From contig JAMYWO010000055.1 in the NCBI GenBank assembly GCA_024220525.1, forward strand, positions 37,862-94,479: DNA of 56,618 nt, given 5' to 3'. A model generated the notes under the pieces. That model was not told the DNA's origin. It did not search any database and was given only the letters and a program-made list of their open reading frames with translations. The DNA comes from Cochliopodium minus (Eukaryota; Discosea; Himatismenida; Cochliopodiidae). The position numbers and the translations under genes are program-made. This document shows, one piece after another, positions 36,201 to 49,600 of the stretch. The first letter of the stretch is position 1. Each line of letters starts with the position of its first letter.

Positions 36201-37316
36201 ATGAAATCAAAAACTAAAGTATAATCAAAATCAATAAAAATTAATTTGAATATTTTTATTATTTCAGGTTACAATTATATCTGGTTAAAATTTCCTTTTA
36301 TTTCTTAAAATACAAAACTCTCATTCTAATCATTATTTAAGGATTTTTGGGTAAAAAGGGAATCAGATGTTTGTTTTTTTCTGAATATATTTTATCTTCC
36401 TTTGAAGGCAGTGGCAAAACTACACTATTGAAAAATATCTTGGAAAATAGGGAAGGAATGAAGGTAAGAAATTTGAATAAATTTTTTCAACGATAAAAAT
36501 AAAATGAAAAAGATCTGTGTGATAGTTAATGATGTTGCAGCGATCAACATTGATAGTGAGATTATCAAAGAGAAAAAACTGGATGATTCAAGTGATAAAA
36601 TCACTCAAATAAGTTTGAAAAATGGTTGTGTTTGTTGTTCAATAAAGTAAAAAAAAAAAACCTCCTTTTTATAAAATTAAAAATTGAATAAAAATTATTT
36701 TTGTAATTATTTTCATAAAACATCTATAAAACAGGGAGGATTTGTTGAATTCTGTTTCGTAAAATTTTTTTTTCTTTTTAATAATAAGATAAAACTTTTT
36801 TTGAAGATTAATCATTTCAATACTTTGATTATTTAACAACATTTTAATATTTTAACGAATATTTTTAAATATTTTAATCAAATATTTAATATTTAATTGT
36901 TTTAATTATATTAATTTTTTAATATTTTAATACTTTGATTATTTAACGAATATTTTTAAATGTTTTAATCAAATATTTAATATTTAATTGTTTTAATTAA
37001 ATTAATATTTTAATATTTCTTAACATTTTTAATTAAATATTTTAATATTTTTTTTTAAAATTAGAAAAGTGATGAAAGAAGAAAGGGAGATGGAGAGGAT
37101 AATAATAGAGTGTAGTGGCGTTTCTGATCCTCAAAAAATAATTCAATCCCTTTCTTTCTCTCCTAAATCCTCCTCTGCTTTCTCTTCCATAAATGGTGAT
37201 AATGAAGAAAATAATATTCAAAAAGCCAATAACTTTCTTTCCGAAATGGAAATTGGTACTTTTTTTAAAACCATTTTATTTTTATTTTTTATTTTTTTAT
37301 TTTTTATTTTTTATTT

Positions 37317-37351
<35 letters not shown>

Positions 37352-38541
37352 GTCCATTTTTTTATTATTTTTATTTCTTATTTATTTCTAGTTTTTTTTA
37401 TTTCATTTTATTTTTAATTAGATGGGTTGGTTACAGTGATAGATAGTGAGTTGTTTCATTCTCAGTTTTTCACTAAAAAAATAAAAAAAGACAAAATTAA
37501 GAATAACAACAATGAAAAAAACAATGAAAATGATAAACAAGAAAACTTTATTTTAAATCTTTTAATACAACAATTGGGTTAAATTTTTATTTTAAATAAT
37601 TTTTATTTACAATAATTTTAATATTTAATAAGTTTTAATTTTAATTCTTTTAATATTTTTGTATAATTTTATAAATGTTAATTTTTGATAAATAAAAATA
37701 ATTTTTTTTTAATTTTTAAAGAATTTTCCAACGTGATTTTAATGAACAAAAAAGATAAAGTAACGAAAGAAGAAAGAAAAAAAGTAAAAGAAACAATAAA
37801 GAAAATAAACGGGAATGCAGAAATTCACAAAACATACCTTTCTAACATTAATTTGAAAAATATTTTTCTTCCCCAATCAAAATTTGATCCAGAAAAGTTT
37901 AAGAAAAACACCATTCAGTCTGTTTTAAACAAAAAAAAACTGAAATTTCCCTCCTCTAATTTCATTTATTCTCAAAACAAAAAACCTTTTCATCCTTTAA
38001 AATTTGAAAAATTTTTAAAAAAAGATTCAAAGTGGAAAAAAGGTCTTTTAAGAATTAAAGGCTTTGTTTGGTTCTGCGATGACCAAAAAAACTGTTATCT
38101 TGTTCAAGGTGTTTTGAAAAACTTTGATGTTCAACTGGATGATTTCTTTTGTAAGTAAAAAAATTTTATTTACTTTTCTTTAACAAATTTTCACTCTTCT
38201 AGTGGATCATTTAATTTCGAGTACTGGTTTCAGTAACTTTCCAGAAAAAGTTAAATCCTCTTTGTTATTCCAAAAAGAAGAACTGAAAAAAGATGATCTT
38301 TGGAACAACAAAAACGGTGATAGGAGAAGTCAACTTGTTTTCATTTTTGAAAAAAAAGAAATGGATGAAAATTTAATCAGAAAGAAATTGTAAATATTTC
38401 TTTTTTACCTTTTTCTTATTTATTTTTTATTAATTTTTTTTTCCAAAAAGAGATAAGTGTTTGATGAAAGAAGAGAAAGAAAAGTGGGAACATATTGATA
38501 ATCCTTTCAAAGTAAATCTGAATAATGAAAAAAAGAAATAA
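36201..38541 (+). CDS. CobW/COG0523 GTPase, zinc metallochaperone ZNG1-like
   Basis: GTP-dependent metal transferase; the eukaryotic ZNG1 subgroup loads zinc into methionine aminopeptidase. The first exons are tiny: 36201-36218 (Met-Lys-Ser-Lys-Thr-Lys), 36268-36283 (VTIISG), 36342-36350 (9 nt) and 36408-36463. They assemble VTIISGFLGSGKTTLLKNIL, the P-loop. Next come VIVNDVAAINID, NGCVCCSIK (metal-binding CxCC), IIIECSGVSDPQKI (Walker B region), DGLVTVIDSELF, NVILMNKKDKV (NKxD guanine specificity) and a CobW C-terminal domain (GLLRIKGFVWFCDD). The family E(S/C)SG and NKxD are present, so it should be active. The last exon joins RKKL to DKCLMKEEKEKW, with the stop at 38541. An N-terminal CPELVPI-type motif used to bind the client is missing; the protein starts at the P-loop strand. 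Confidence 0.87.
36830..37050. repeat. Tandem duplication inside a ZNG1 intron
   Basis: Two copies of about 100 bp share TTTGATTATTTAAC, CGAATATTTTTAAAT, TTTTAATCAAATATTTAAT and ATTTAATTGTTTTAATTA in the same order, with a few substitutions. A recent local duplication in an intron. Confidence 0.75.
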
Positions 38542-38672
38542 AAAACTATTATTTTCGAACAAAAACGAGAGATTTTATTTGATTTTTTTTTTTTTTTTTG
38601 AGAGATTTTACATAATTAACAAAAAGTATAAAGTATTATCATTCTTTCAAACAAGAAAAACATTTTTTTTTT

Positions 38673-40169
38673 TTAGAAAACCTTTTGAACTTGATTTCTA
38701 GAAAAGTTTAGACCAAAAATGGAACCATTCAAATCACGTTGAAAGTTTTCATTTATCCATTGCTCTCTGAAAGACTTTAGAATTGCAAAAAAGAGTTTTA
38801 CAGTAAGAAAAGAATCAGAACCAGCTTGATGAGCAATGCCTTTTCTTTCAACTTTGAAAGATTTAGAAATGCCTTCAAGTCCACCCACTTTGATGGAAGT
38901 ATGATGGTGAAAGAAATACTTTATATCGAAAGAAGTTGGGAAAAAAGTGTGAAAAAGATTGAAAAATTGAGATTCGTTTGAAGGAAGAAGTTGACCAGTT
39001 AAAAGCTTGATCAAGTATCCATAGTCAAACATGGAATGAAAAGTGATCCATCTAATCTTTTCGTTCATCACCAATCCAGAACGAAGCAACAAGGGACCAA
39101 ACTTTCTTGAATCGATTCCTCTTTTTGATAACTCATCAAAGTCTATCCCCGAATTTTTTAAAAGAGTGATGGATTTAGAGTTGTGAGGTTGGGTGTTGAG
39201 ATCAAATTTAAAGTTGAATTGCCAAGAAACAATCTTTTTTTTGATTCCGTTGAAAAAAAGAGAAGGCAAATTTCCGTGAACATCAGAAAGAGAAAAACCA
39301 ACCTGAATTATCTCCAAATTATCTACGTTTGATTTGAGGTAAGGATAGGAAAGAGAAGTGTCTTTGTAATCGAATCCTTTTGGTTGATAAACAACTCCAG
39401 GAAATTCACAATCGTATCCCACAACACAATATTTTTCACTCAAACTCACTATCCTTTTCAATTCTTCCACCATATTCTCTTCCCATACTTCTATCGTTAT
39501 CTCCTCCACTCCTTCTTTCTTCATCTTTGCTTTGTTATATGAGGGGTTGATGTTGTTTGTTTTGAATAACAAATTGTTGTTTTGTGGATTATTTTGAGTA
39601 AAATAATTATTGTTGTGTGAATTATTGTTGTGATTAATTCTTTCGTAAGATAAAGGATATTGGAATGAAGAATTTGGTGGAGAAGGAGATCTTCTTTGAA
39701 AGGAAAGTTCATCTTTATTATTTGAAATATAACTGCTGTTATAGTTGCTATTTGTGTTATAATTGTAGTATGTTGGAGATGGAGGGCGATGATTGTTGGT
39801 GGGTGAATTTTGAAAAGATGGAACGTAAGAAGAGGCCTGGATGTTGTAATAATTTTTTGGAGGAGAATTTTGTTTTTGGTAATAATTGGTATCTTGTTCA
39901 TATTGAGGATAATTATGAGGAAATTGTTGTGGAGGATAATTATTGTTATTATGATAAATGTTGGAAAAATAATTATCTTGATTCTGTTGGTTTTGGAAAG
40001 AAAATTGATAATTACTTCTAATCTGATTATCCCTTGTTGATTCACTTTGTTTTTTTTGTGAAAAGCTCTTTAGATAACTATCAGATTTCAAATCTTGGAA
40101 TAAATTGTCATAATCGAATGAAGATTGGTAATTAAGTTGATTAAATGAATGCATATTGTTGTATATCAT
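38673..40169 (-). CDS. CAF1/POP2 (CNOT7-like) deadenylase with long Asn/Gln-rich N-terminus
   Basis: Catalytic poly(A) nuclease of the CCR4-NOT complex; removes mRNA tails in the cytoplasm. Single exon, 498 aa. Residues 1-220 are disordered and rich in Asn, Gln, Tyr, Ser and Pro. The DEDDh nuclease domain follows from about 235. The acidic pair is in YDCEFPG, the third Asp in WITFHSMFDYGYL, and His plus the last Asp in HQAGSDSFLT. Family blocks IQVGFSLSD, SWQFNFKFDL, FGPLLLRSGLV and VGGLEGISK are present. All five catalytic residues are kept, so it should be active. The family's core is about 280 aa; the extra half is the N-terminal extension, which could drive condensate formation. Convergent with ZNG1, 131 bp apart. 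Confidence 0.92.
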   Translation of the reverse strand: MIYNNMHSFNQLNYQSSFDYDNLFQDLKSDSYLKSFSQKKQSESTRDNQIRSNYQFSFQNQQNQDNYFSNIYHNNNNYPPQQFPHNYPQYEQDTNYYQKQNSPPKNYYNIQASSYVPSFQNSPTNNHRPPSPTYYNYNTNSNYNSSYISNNKDELSFQRRSPSPPNSSFQYPLSYERINHNNNSHNNNYFTQNNPQNNNLLFKTNNINPSYNKAKMKKEGVEEITIEVWEENMVEELKRIVSLSEKYCVVGYDCEFPGVVYQPKGFDYKDTSLSYPYLKSNVDNLEIIQVGFSLSDVHGNLPSLFFNGIKKKIVSWQFNFKFDLNTQPHNSKSITLLKNSGIDFDELSKRGIDSRKFGPLLLRSGLVMNEKIRWITFHSMFDYGYLIKLLTGQLLPSNESQFFNLFHTFFPTSFDIKYFFHHHTSIKVGGLEGISKSFKVERKGIAHQAGSDSFLTVKLFFAILKSFREQWINENFQRDLNGSIFGLNFSRNQVQKVF

Positions 40170-40687
40170 CCTTATATTTTGAATATTTTTAGTTTTTTTT
40201 TTTTTTTTGAATTAAATTATTGTGAAAATAAATGTTTTGTTTAAAAAAAAAAAAAAAATTCAGTTAAATATTATTTTTTTATTCTTAAATTAAAAGCTTA
40301 AATAAAAGTTTGTTTTTAGAAAAATGAAAAAAATCAAACTATTCAGTTTATTTCTTCACTCTTTTTTGTTTCATTAAATTTTTTCAATGAGTCAAAATTC
40401 ATTTCATTACAAAGTAAAAACTAAATGATCTATAATAGATATCTCAAAATTAAATAATTTTCCTCTTCATTCAAATTTATTGAACTCATAATTATTTTTC
40501 AAATATTTGGCAAAATAAATGAAATTTATTTGAAAAAGAAGAAAAGAAATTTTTGATAGATAGATTTGAATTAAAGCTTTTTTCTTTCATTCAATTAATA
40601 ATTTGTTTTTTTTTGATTATTTAATTAAAGTTTTTAATTCCGTTCAATAAATATATATTTTAACAAAATTTGAATGAAGGATTGTTA
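40170..40687. other. Intergenic region between CAF1 and VPS13
   Basis: About 520 bp, AT-rich; holds the CAF1 promoter and VPS13 3' UTR. No further feature recognised. Confidence 0.55.
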
Positions 40688-43600
40688 TTATTTTTCCTCA
40701 ATAAAAAAGTGTTGTTTGAGTATTTTGTCAACTTGTGTAGAGATGTTTTTTCCTTGATATAAACATAATATTTGAAATTGTTTTGTGGATGAAATGGTCT
40801 TCCTTTCCTCAAAAGTTAATTTATCAACATGAATGATGAGTGTTTCTGATTTCTTTTCATTGATTTCAGTATATTTTATTTTAAAGAAAGGAATAGACCA
40901 CTCTTCTGTTTTTGAACCATATTTTACAAAGACGAGAGTTTTTTCAGTGAAAAGAAGAATGTGATCAACAAGGAGAATATGTCTGAGATACTTTTCTTTT
41001 CTTTCCAAGAATTTGTTGTTGGAAATGTTGTACAAGAGTTGTTGTGCAGAAGATTTTGAAGAAGAATAAACTTCCACTGTTCCGTCCATACCAAAGTGCC
41101 TTGGTCTTCTTTTTCTTTCTCTGTTATCGTCCTCGAACAATGTTGTTGTGTTTTTTACTCCTTCTGTCATTCTCGAAAGAAAATCTACTAATCCAACTTT
41201 TGAAAAAAATAAATAAATAAAATGAAATGAAAAACAAACAATTAAGAAAAAATTATTTACCTGCTGGTTTGACATAAAGTCCAGTAACACCCCTCGATAT
41301 TCCTTTAAAAAATCCAGCAACACCTTCTGTTTTTGTTCCTTCAAAAGGTTCTGATATAACACCGGTTACTCCTTTAAAAAATCCTATCCCAAGATCTCTT
41401 GCTCCGAATGCTATTCCCTGTCCTGTTTTAAAAAGTTTGTATTTAATTTTAAAAAAAGAAAAAGGAAAAAAAATACCGATATGCTTTGGAGGTTTTTTGG
41501 ATAATTGTTTTCTTGATTTTTCATAATTGTCATCCATAGCTAATTGAGAAATACCATCTCCCACAGAACTTGATATTTTGGAAGTTGTATTGAAGATTCC
41601 AAAAATTGTTTTTTTGAATAATGATTTTGCTCCTTGACCAAATGCTTTTATTGCTCCTTGTTTTTTCCTTTCTTCTCCTATTTGAAAGGGGTGAAAAGAT
41701 TAATTAAGAAAACAATGTTATTTTTTAAAAAATAAAATTACCAGGTTTCATTCCAGCAACAAAATCTTTTACACCTTCTCCCACATTATCAAGCAGAGCG
41801 AGGGGATTTCCTAAAATGTCAGAATAACCCACTATTTTAGTGATTTCACCAATGATAGAAGAGTAGTAGTGGTTATTGAGTCCAGTAAAAAGATCATTGG
41901 AATTAAGAAAGTAGGTTTCTTTTTTGAAAGCTTCAAATGTTAGGGGAGCATTTTCAAAGTTTGCCATTCCTCCGATGGTTTGAAGCAATGAAGCTAAAGA
42001 TGTTTCTTCTGTGTATTCATCTGCATATTTTGTATTTAAAAAAGTTACAGAAGCAGAAATTTCAGAAATGGAGATATCTTCAAAATAGAGCATGGATGAT
42101 TTCACTTTTTTTTGAGCGATATAATAAGATTTTTTCTTGTTTGGCGAAGGAGAAATAATTTCTTCAATCTTTAATTCATTGATACTGTGATTAGGAGAAG
42201 AAATCTTTAGGGAATCATTAAAATCAAAAGAGAGATTAATTGAAGATTCAACATAATCTGTAATTTGGCTTTCTATTTGTGTTGAATGAGTTGATTGAAA
42301 CTCACTTTCATCGATGAGAATTGGGATTACATCAAAAGTTTTCAAAAGGAGCTCATCATCCAATTTTATATCCATCTCTTGTATGTTTATTGAAAACAGT
42401 TTTATGTAGGTAAAAGTTTGATAGAGATTAGATTTAACAAAAGTAACAGTGAGAAACTGTTTTGAAGGAGAAGTATAAAGTGTTATTGGAAAATAGGGGT
42501 AATGTCTTTGGTTGTCCATTTGCATATTTCCGATGAAAAAGAGAAAAGTAGAGTTCAAGTTGGTTGAAATGTGTTCAAAAGAAATATCTTTTATGGAAAG
42601 ATACAAAAGTTCTTCTGGAAAACTCTTTTGTTGATCTACTATCGAAACACCAACACCAGCCAAATCTATTTTCACATTCAAATTCAAATTTTCGAATATT
42701 GTTTCGCTGTTTGAAGAATCTCCACCTTCGTCACTCCAAGCATCTCTCACTTCAAGGATCATTGTGGGTCCATCTGCATAAACTTTACCAAACATCAATT
42801 TTTTTCTTCCAGAATTCAAGGTGTCTTCGTAAACCTCACCCATCTTTCCAAGATCAACAAGAATGTTTGGATTTTCATTTTCTTCTCCTTCCTCTTCTAT
42901 TTCAGAGTCTCTGTACATTTCTACGTAGAGATATCTTGGCTCTGTTTGTGGTTTATCCCATGCATAAGGAGTACTGTTCCCAACATTCAACACTTGAGGT
43001 TGAAAAAATTGATTAGATTTCACTCCCAACTGTCTCATCTTTATTTTATAGCTCGATTTGTTGATTATTTTGTAGGTTGGAAAGATATCTGATTCATAAT
43101 TGAAAATCACCAACACTACCCCATCTTTTAAAGAAGTTTCTACTTTTAGAAGAAAACAATCTCCTTCTTTGTTCCTCATTTTGATCACAAATTTATCATT
43201 TGGTTTTTCGATGCTGAATCCTGAACTAAAATTCCATTCTGCTCGTTTTTCTTCCTCTATTTTCTCAAACTTTTCAATATTTTTTAAAAGAAAAGAAGAA
43301 GAAAGAAGAGATTCCATTTCAGTTTCTTTCTTGTTTCCAATCATTTTTACAGAAAGGAGTTTTGCCTTCTTGGAATCTTCCCAATAAAAAAGTTCTTGTT
43401 GATCAGGGAAGAGGGAGTAGTCAAGTTGTGTTTCAGATTGTCGAAAGATCAGAATGTTTTGAGTGTTGTTGACAAGAACGTATCTGGGATAGATCGTAAC
43501 TTTGTGAGTTCTCCAAAATTTACCTGATGCTCTTTCAACATTCAAACCAAGAATGAAAATTTTACTTCCGCTTTTAATTTGATGACATTCTATTATCAAA

Positions 43601-46600
43601 TCACTTTTCTTGATTTGCACAGGTTTAGACCAATCTGTGTTTACTGTTCGTATTGACAACTTTCCTCCTCCTACCACATTTTTAGGGAAACTGAAAATGA
43701 AAGGAGGAGAAAGTTTGGTGGGGATCTCTGTCAATTCTTTTTTCTCAAAATCTTCTATTTCTGTGAGTTGTTCTATTTGTCCTGCTGCTAAATTAAAGTT
43801 GGAAAGAGATACTTGTCTGTACAAAAGAGGCAAGCCCGTTTCATTAATGATCCAGAAATCTGAAAAGATACTCAACTCTGTTACTCCACTCAAAAGCCTG
43901 TTTATTCTCAAATGAAGATCAAGACTGTTTCCTATTGCATCCAATAATTGTATTCCTCTTTCTACATTCGAACCTGTTATTGTTTTCAATTTGCTCCAAT
44001 TAAAGTGGGCAAGTTTGATACTTAAACACAAAGCCTTTCTTACATCTATCATCAATGAAATCGTTTCTCCTTTTTCCAATGTTCCCTTTTCAATCACTTT
44101 TTTGTTTTCTGCATAAACAATTCTGTATTCAAAGGAGCAATTCAACAAATTTTGGAAAACATAAGGAGGATAAAGAGAGATGGAATGTTCGTCTGGATGT
44201 CTTTCTTGTGATCCTTTTTTCAACGTTTCATCAACAACACAGTAATAGAGAAGGGGTAAATTATTGTTATCGGTGGAAGGACAAGAAATGAGATAGTTAT
44301 TTGCGTGAAGACCAGAACAAGGAAGACCGTCTTTACTCCATATGTACTCTTTTGAAGAAGGAGCAAAACGAAGTTTAGAAAGAGATTGTTTTAATGAAAG
44401 AAAACATGTTTTTCCACTTCCCAACACTTCTAATTCTTCTGGAGGTTCTTCCATGTACTGAGATAAGATATTTAGGTCTGTTGTGGTTTTATTTTCTAAT
44501 CTGATGGTGGAACAGATCGAAACAAGTTTAGAACCATGAAAATTGCTTATTTCACAGATTAATTTTAGTTTTTTGTTAGGATCAATCGTTACCACTTGTT
44601 TTCCTGTTCTCTCCAAAGACAATTCTTTCACAGTTAGATATTCTCCGTCTATTTTGAAAGAAAGAGTGATCACATTTTGTTTTTCTGATCTCATAAATCT
44701 TTGACTTCCCTTTTTGGAAATGTATTTGGATCTGAGTGGTTCTGTTTTGGAAGGAGGAAGTTCTTTAGGATCAGTCATATCATGTTCTTGGTTATCAAAT
44801 ATGGTGGAGGTCCAATACCAAATCAAAACACCTGTTTTATTGCAAATATAGTATGGATATTTGAATTCTCTTTTCGTTTTTTTCTCCATTTCGTTGTAAT
44901 TTTTTGAAAGATTAAGATAACTGTTGTAAATTGTCGACACAGAATCTCTACTCAATGTTATTTCCAGTTTTTCTTGTGCATTAACTGATATCTTTGTCTT
45001 AGTTAACCCTCCAACAGTATCAATACTTTGATATAAATAAAAGATTTAAAGAAATTTGTTATATTAAAAGAGATTTTATTATTTATATTGATTCATTTTG
45101 ATCAAAGAGATTGAAAGATAAATTTTTTTTTTTTACCTTGTATTGACTTGCACAGGCCAATTTTCAATGAGAGGTTCCCAAACTTGTAAACTGTTGTTGA
45201 AAACTTCGCAAAGTAGGCAGATATCAGAAGAAATTTGAGCTTTCCCAACTTCAGGGGTATCCACATACAATATATTCATTCCATTTATAGTCATCAATGA
45301 AATAGGGAGATTTTCTTCGATGCTATCATCTATGAATTTGATTTCCATTTCTGCAGTGTGAAATTTGTAGATTATTCTCTTCATGTTTTCACTTTTCTCT
45401 GAATCCGAATCTGAATGTTCTTCTGATGTTACATGGTTTTCATTTTTTTCGTTGCTCACTGCCAATATCCTGTTCTCTTCTGTATCATCCTTTATTATAT
45501 TATTCTCATTTTCTTTATTCTTCTTTTCTTCAGTATCATCCTTCATGGTAGTATCCTCTTTGATTAGATAGGTAGTATCCTCTTTGTTTAATATTTCATT
45601 CTTCTCAATCTTTGGGTTTTCTTCATCGCTTTTATCTTCTTTATCCCAATTTTCTTTCTCCTCAACTCCAAGATCCTTCCTCTTGTTAGGATTGATTATT
45701 TCTTTGTTTTTACTTTTCTCTAAAGGATCTGTTTGAGTAAAGTATTTGGAGGAAGATTTCTTCTTTTTTTCTTTATTTTTTTTGGTTTTTGTTTTTCCAG
45801 AAGAAATTCTTTCTTTTTCACTACCCGTGAGATTATTGGAAGAAGGGGGAGTGGAAGGAGGAGTGGGATTAGAAGGAGAAGAAGGAAACCAAGAATGATA
45901 GAGATTGAGAGTGAGTTTGAGATCCAAGTAAGAAAAATTTATTGCGATTGGTTCAAGAGTAAGGGAAGTTTCTTCAAAGTTTTTAAGAGGATCTGTGGTG
46001 TATCTTAGTGTCCAATCAAAAGGAGCAATGATGGCGAGAGAAGTGTCGATTTCTTTTTTCAGTAAACACTTGTAAGCTTCCATTTGACGTGCATGAATGA
46101 TATAAGAACTTCCTCCTTGTGGTTTGTTACTTTGTTTGTATCTATTATTTTTTATAATTTTTTTTTAGCTATTAATTTTAATTTTCTTTTTTTTTTTACA
46201 GCAAAGTAGTATTTAAAACTATCGCTCTACTGTTGATACTTTTTACATCTTCTACCAAACATATTTCCGGATTTGTTATTGTAACCTATATGAAAAATAA
46301 ATTTTTTAAATAAAATGAAATAAAAAGACTTGAGTATTTTATTTTGAAAAAAAACCTTGAATTCCCAATCTGGTTCGTGAAGTGGTTTAATAGGAGATTT
46401 TGAATGAGAGGAAATGGGTGAGGGACATTTTTCATGAGAAGAATACAAGTTGTTGATCTGAGAAGGAGAAGAAGAAAGAAAATTATTGTTGTTGGCGTGA
46501 GAAGGAGAGGAAGAAAAAAATAGAGGAGAAGTCGAAGGCAAATGTTTTTCTTGACGAGAATTGGTGGTTTGTCGAACCAATTTGTTTTTAAATGAAGAAA

Positions 46601-49600
46601 TTCTTTGTTTTTTAATTAGAGAAGCATCAAACTTGCTGTAATCTCCCCAACTTTTCAAACAATCCTGGAATAAAGGCCAAACAAAACCATACATATCGTA
46701 GATTGCATCAGGAAGTAAAATTATTCTTGGATGATCCAAACTCATTATGAATTCTGTATCTTTATTTGGGTGGACAACTTGTTTGAGGGTGAGTTGTTGG
46801 AGAGTTTTTCCTTTAGGAGACAAAACATCTTCAAATTTATTCTCCGCATAATGTCTTTTGTCTTTTACTGTTAGAGATTCGAAATGATAGCTGGATAAAC
46901 TGTATCCTGTGTTATCTTCATGTGATTCCATACCCAACTTGTCAAATTCAAACACAACAAAAGAAAGTGGTTCTCCTTTTTCATTTTTCCCTTTTTCTTT
47001 TAAAAGTTCTATTGTGATATTCTCCAATTTGAAATTAAGAGCGCTAATGTTGAAGAGATTTGGATTAGATTCAACTTCGTTACTTTGGTTATCTCCCACA
47101 TCCAGTTTTTCTTTGATAATTGGTATTTCTTCTAAAAACTTGGTTGAAGAAGAGCTCCTTTTAAGTTCTTGTTTCTCATTTTTAAAAGAAGAGAAATCAA
47201 TGTTTTCCAAATTTGTACTTCTAGGTCTTGATTTAAATTCTTCTTCGATGCTTGTATTCTTTTTGTTTGGATCACCAAAAGAAGGGAAATTAAGAGCAGA
47301 AGAAAGAGATTTTCTTTTGTTTTTTGAAGAATGAATTTCGTCATTTGAAGTAATAAAATCAATTTCTTCACAATATTCTTCCTCTATTGTCGAATTATTG
47401 TCAAATTCTGAATTTGTATCATCAGAATCCAAATGCGAGTATGTTTTTCCCATTTTTCCAGAATTACCAGGAGAAGTGGATAAAAAATCAGCTACTTTAT
47501 CTTCTTTCCCTTTCTTTGTCCTCTCAGAAAGAGAATCCGAATTATGAGAAGGAGGAGAATCAGAAATAAAAGAAGGAGAAAGATTGTTGTTTGTTTTACT
47601 TAAAAAAGCACTGAGAGAAATTTGATTTGATGGAGAAGAAAGAGAGGTGTTAAAAGAAGAAGAACTATGACGATAAGAAAGAGAATTATTCAAAGGATCT
47701 ATTTCAAAATCTTCAGCATCTTCCCCTGTAAATGTTAAAAAGGTCAAGTTTTCAGTCACCGTATCAAAAAGGAGTTTTGACTGAAATTCATTCAAAGAAA
47801 CTTTAATTTTTGTAACTTGTCCTTTCCATATAGAAGAAGGAAAAGATGGACCAATTTCTTTTTTATCAAAAGGAGACTGTTTTATCATGTGAACATCTGT
47901 ATCTTCAATCATTTTATCAAATAATCCTTCTTCTATCTCCACTTCTTTATTGTTTTCTTTAACTTCTCCTGTTCTCAAGTTCATTTTTTTCATTGAATAT
48001 GTTTGTTCTTCAACCAATATATCTTCTTTTGTCTGTAATGATAATTTAAAACAAAAAAAGTTGATACAAAAAAAGAAAAAGAAAAAAAAAAAATTCTTTA
48101 CTTTAAAATAAGAAGTGTAATATTTGATGTTTCCAAGATCTGCCAATAAAATTTGTTTTGAGTCTTTACTTTTTGGAATCAATACAAAAGGATTTGTGAT
48201 ATTAAATTCATATCTCCAAACTAAAATTTTTTTTAAAAAAAAAAAGGTTTTCAAAATTTTTTGAAAAAAATGAGAAAAAATAAAGGTTTTTACGAGATTC
48301 CCCCTTTACTGCAGTAACGTTAGTGGCAAAAGTATAAGAAGAAACGAGGATATCGTACATTTGGGAAATATCAGTGAAATAGCTGAAAAATTCGGAAACA
48401 AAATCAACAAGATAAACAAAACGAATGTTGTTTATAGAAAGGCTGAAAAGGGTGTTGTAAAAATTTCCTTCTTTCTTTGCAATCTCATTAAATGTTTCAT
48501 ACACAAAATGAGGAAGATCAGAGTTGGAATCATTCTTGAAATGAACAATATTTTTCCATTCTTTTGTTATTTCTCTCAGATCATTCACATTCAAACTTCC
48601 AAGCTTTACTGTTATCTTAATTGTATTGTTTCTTCTGACAAACAATGTTGATATCACATCTGATAACACCAATTGTGAAATTGTTTTTCCTATTTTATTA
48701 TTATTTAAATAGATAAAAAAAATAAGAAATTTAAAAAAAGATCAAAAAAAAAAATTTTAAAAAAAAAATGAAAATAAAAAGATTGAAAGAGTAAAAAAAG
48801 ATATAAAAAAGATATAGAAAGATTAAAAAATTGAATTTGAAAAGATGAATACCTTTTTTGTTCAAATTGATTTGAAGAAAATTAAATTGAAAAACTAGTT
48901 GCAAGAAAATATTATCCCCTGTTTCTTCTAATTCTTTTTTTGAAGAGAGATCGACGATGCGAGAAAGGGAGGTGGTGGGTTGAGTTTGAGAATGGATTTT
49001 TTTGGAGGAAATGTTATCAAGAACATCATTTACGAAATCAATCAAACTTACAAATGTTTCTCTATTAAAATTCCAAACAAATCTACTAAAATACCAATCT
49101 ACCATATGATCTATTTTATTGTACAAAGGAGAAAGAGGAGAAAAGTATTTGTATTTTATTTTGATTAGCTTTTTTTTTTCTTTGTTCTCTTCTTGACTTT
49201 CCAATGAATCTCCATCAGAAGAAGAAGCCATGATGTATTGGAATTGTTTTCCGTAGGGTTGTTGTTTATCAAGCATCATCATTTCATCAATAGAAAGCGA
49301 AGCATTCCAATCTATGACTGTTTTTGTAAATTTGACGTGGAAAAGTTGAAACTGAATTTCAACAATTTCTTTGTTTGTTTGTTTGTGTTTAAGAAGCATG
49401 TTTAATTTATCAAATTTCAAATTTAATTCTACGTTTTGTTTGTACAACTGATTAAACTTTGAATCTACTCCTTCCTCATCTATTTTCATAATCTCTTCTT
49501 CTTGAAACATTACTGGTAAATCTGATCTGAAAGAAGTTGTGGTTGTTGGGGAGGGGGAGGAGGAGGAGAAAGAAGATTGATTGTTCTTTTTTGTACCTGA

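Noticed and set aside
39521-40045. Second minus-strand frame (Ile/Thr-rich) within the CAF1 gene
   Set aside because: A shifted reading of the Asn/Gln-rich repeats (AAT, CAA) of CAF1; the catalytic frame clearly continues through.
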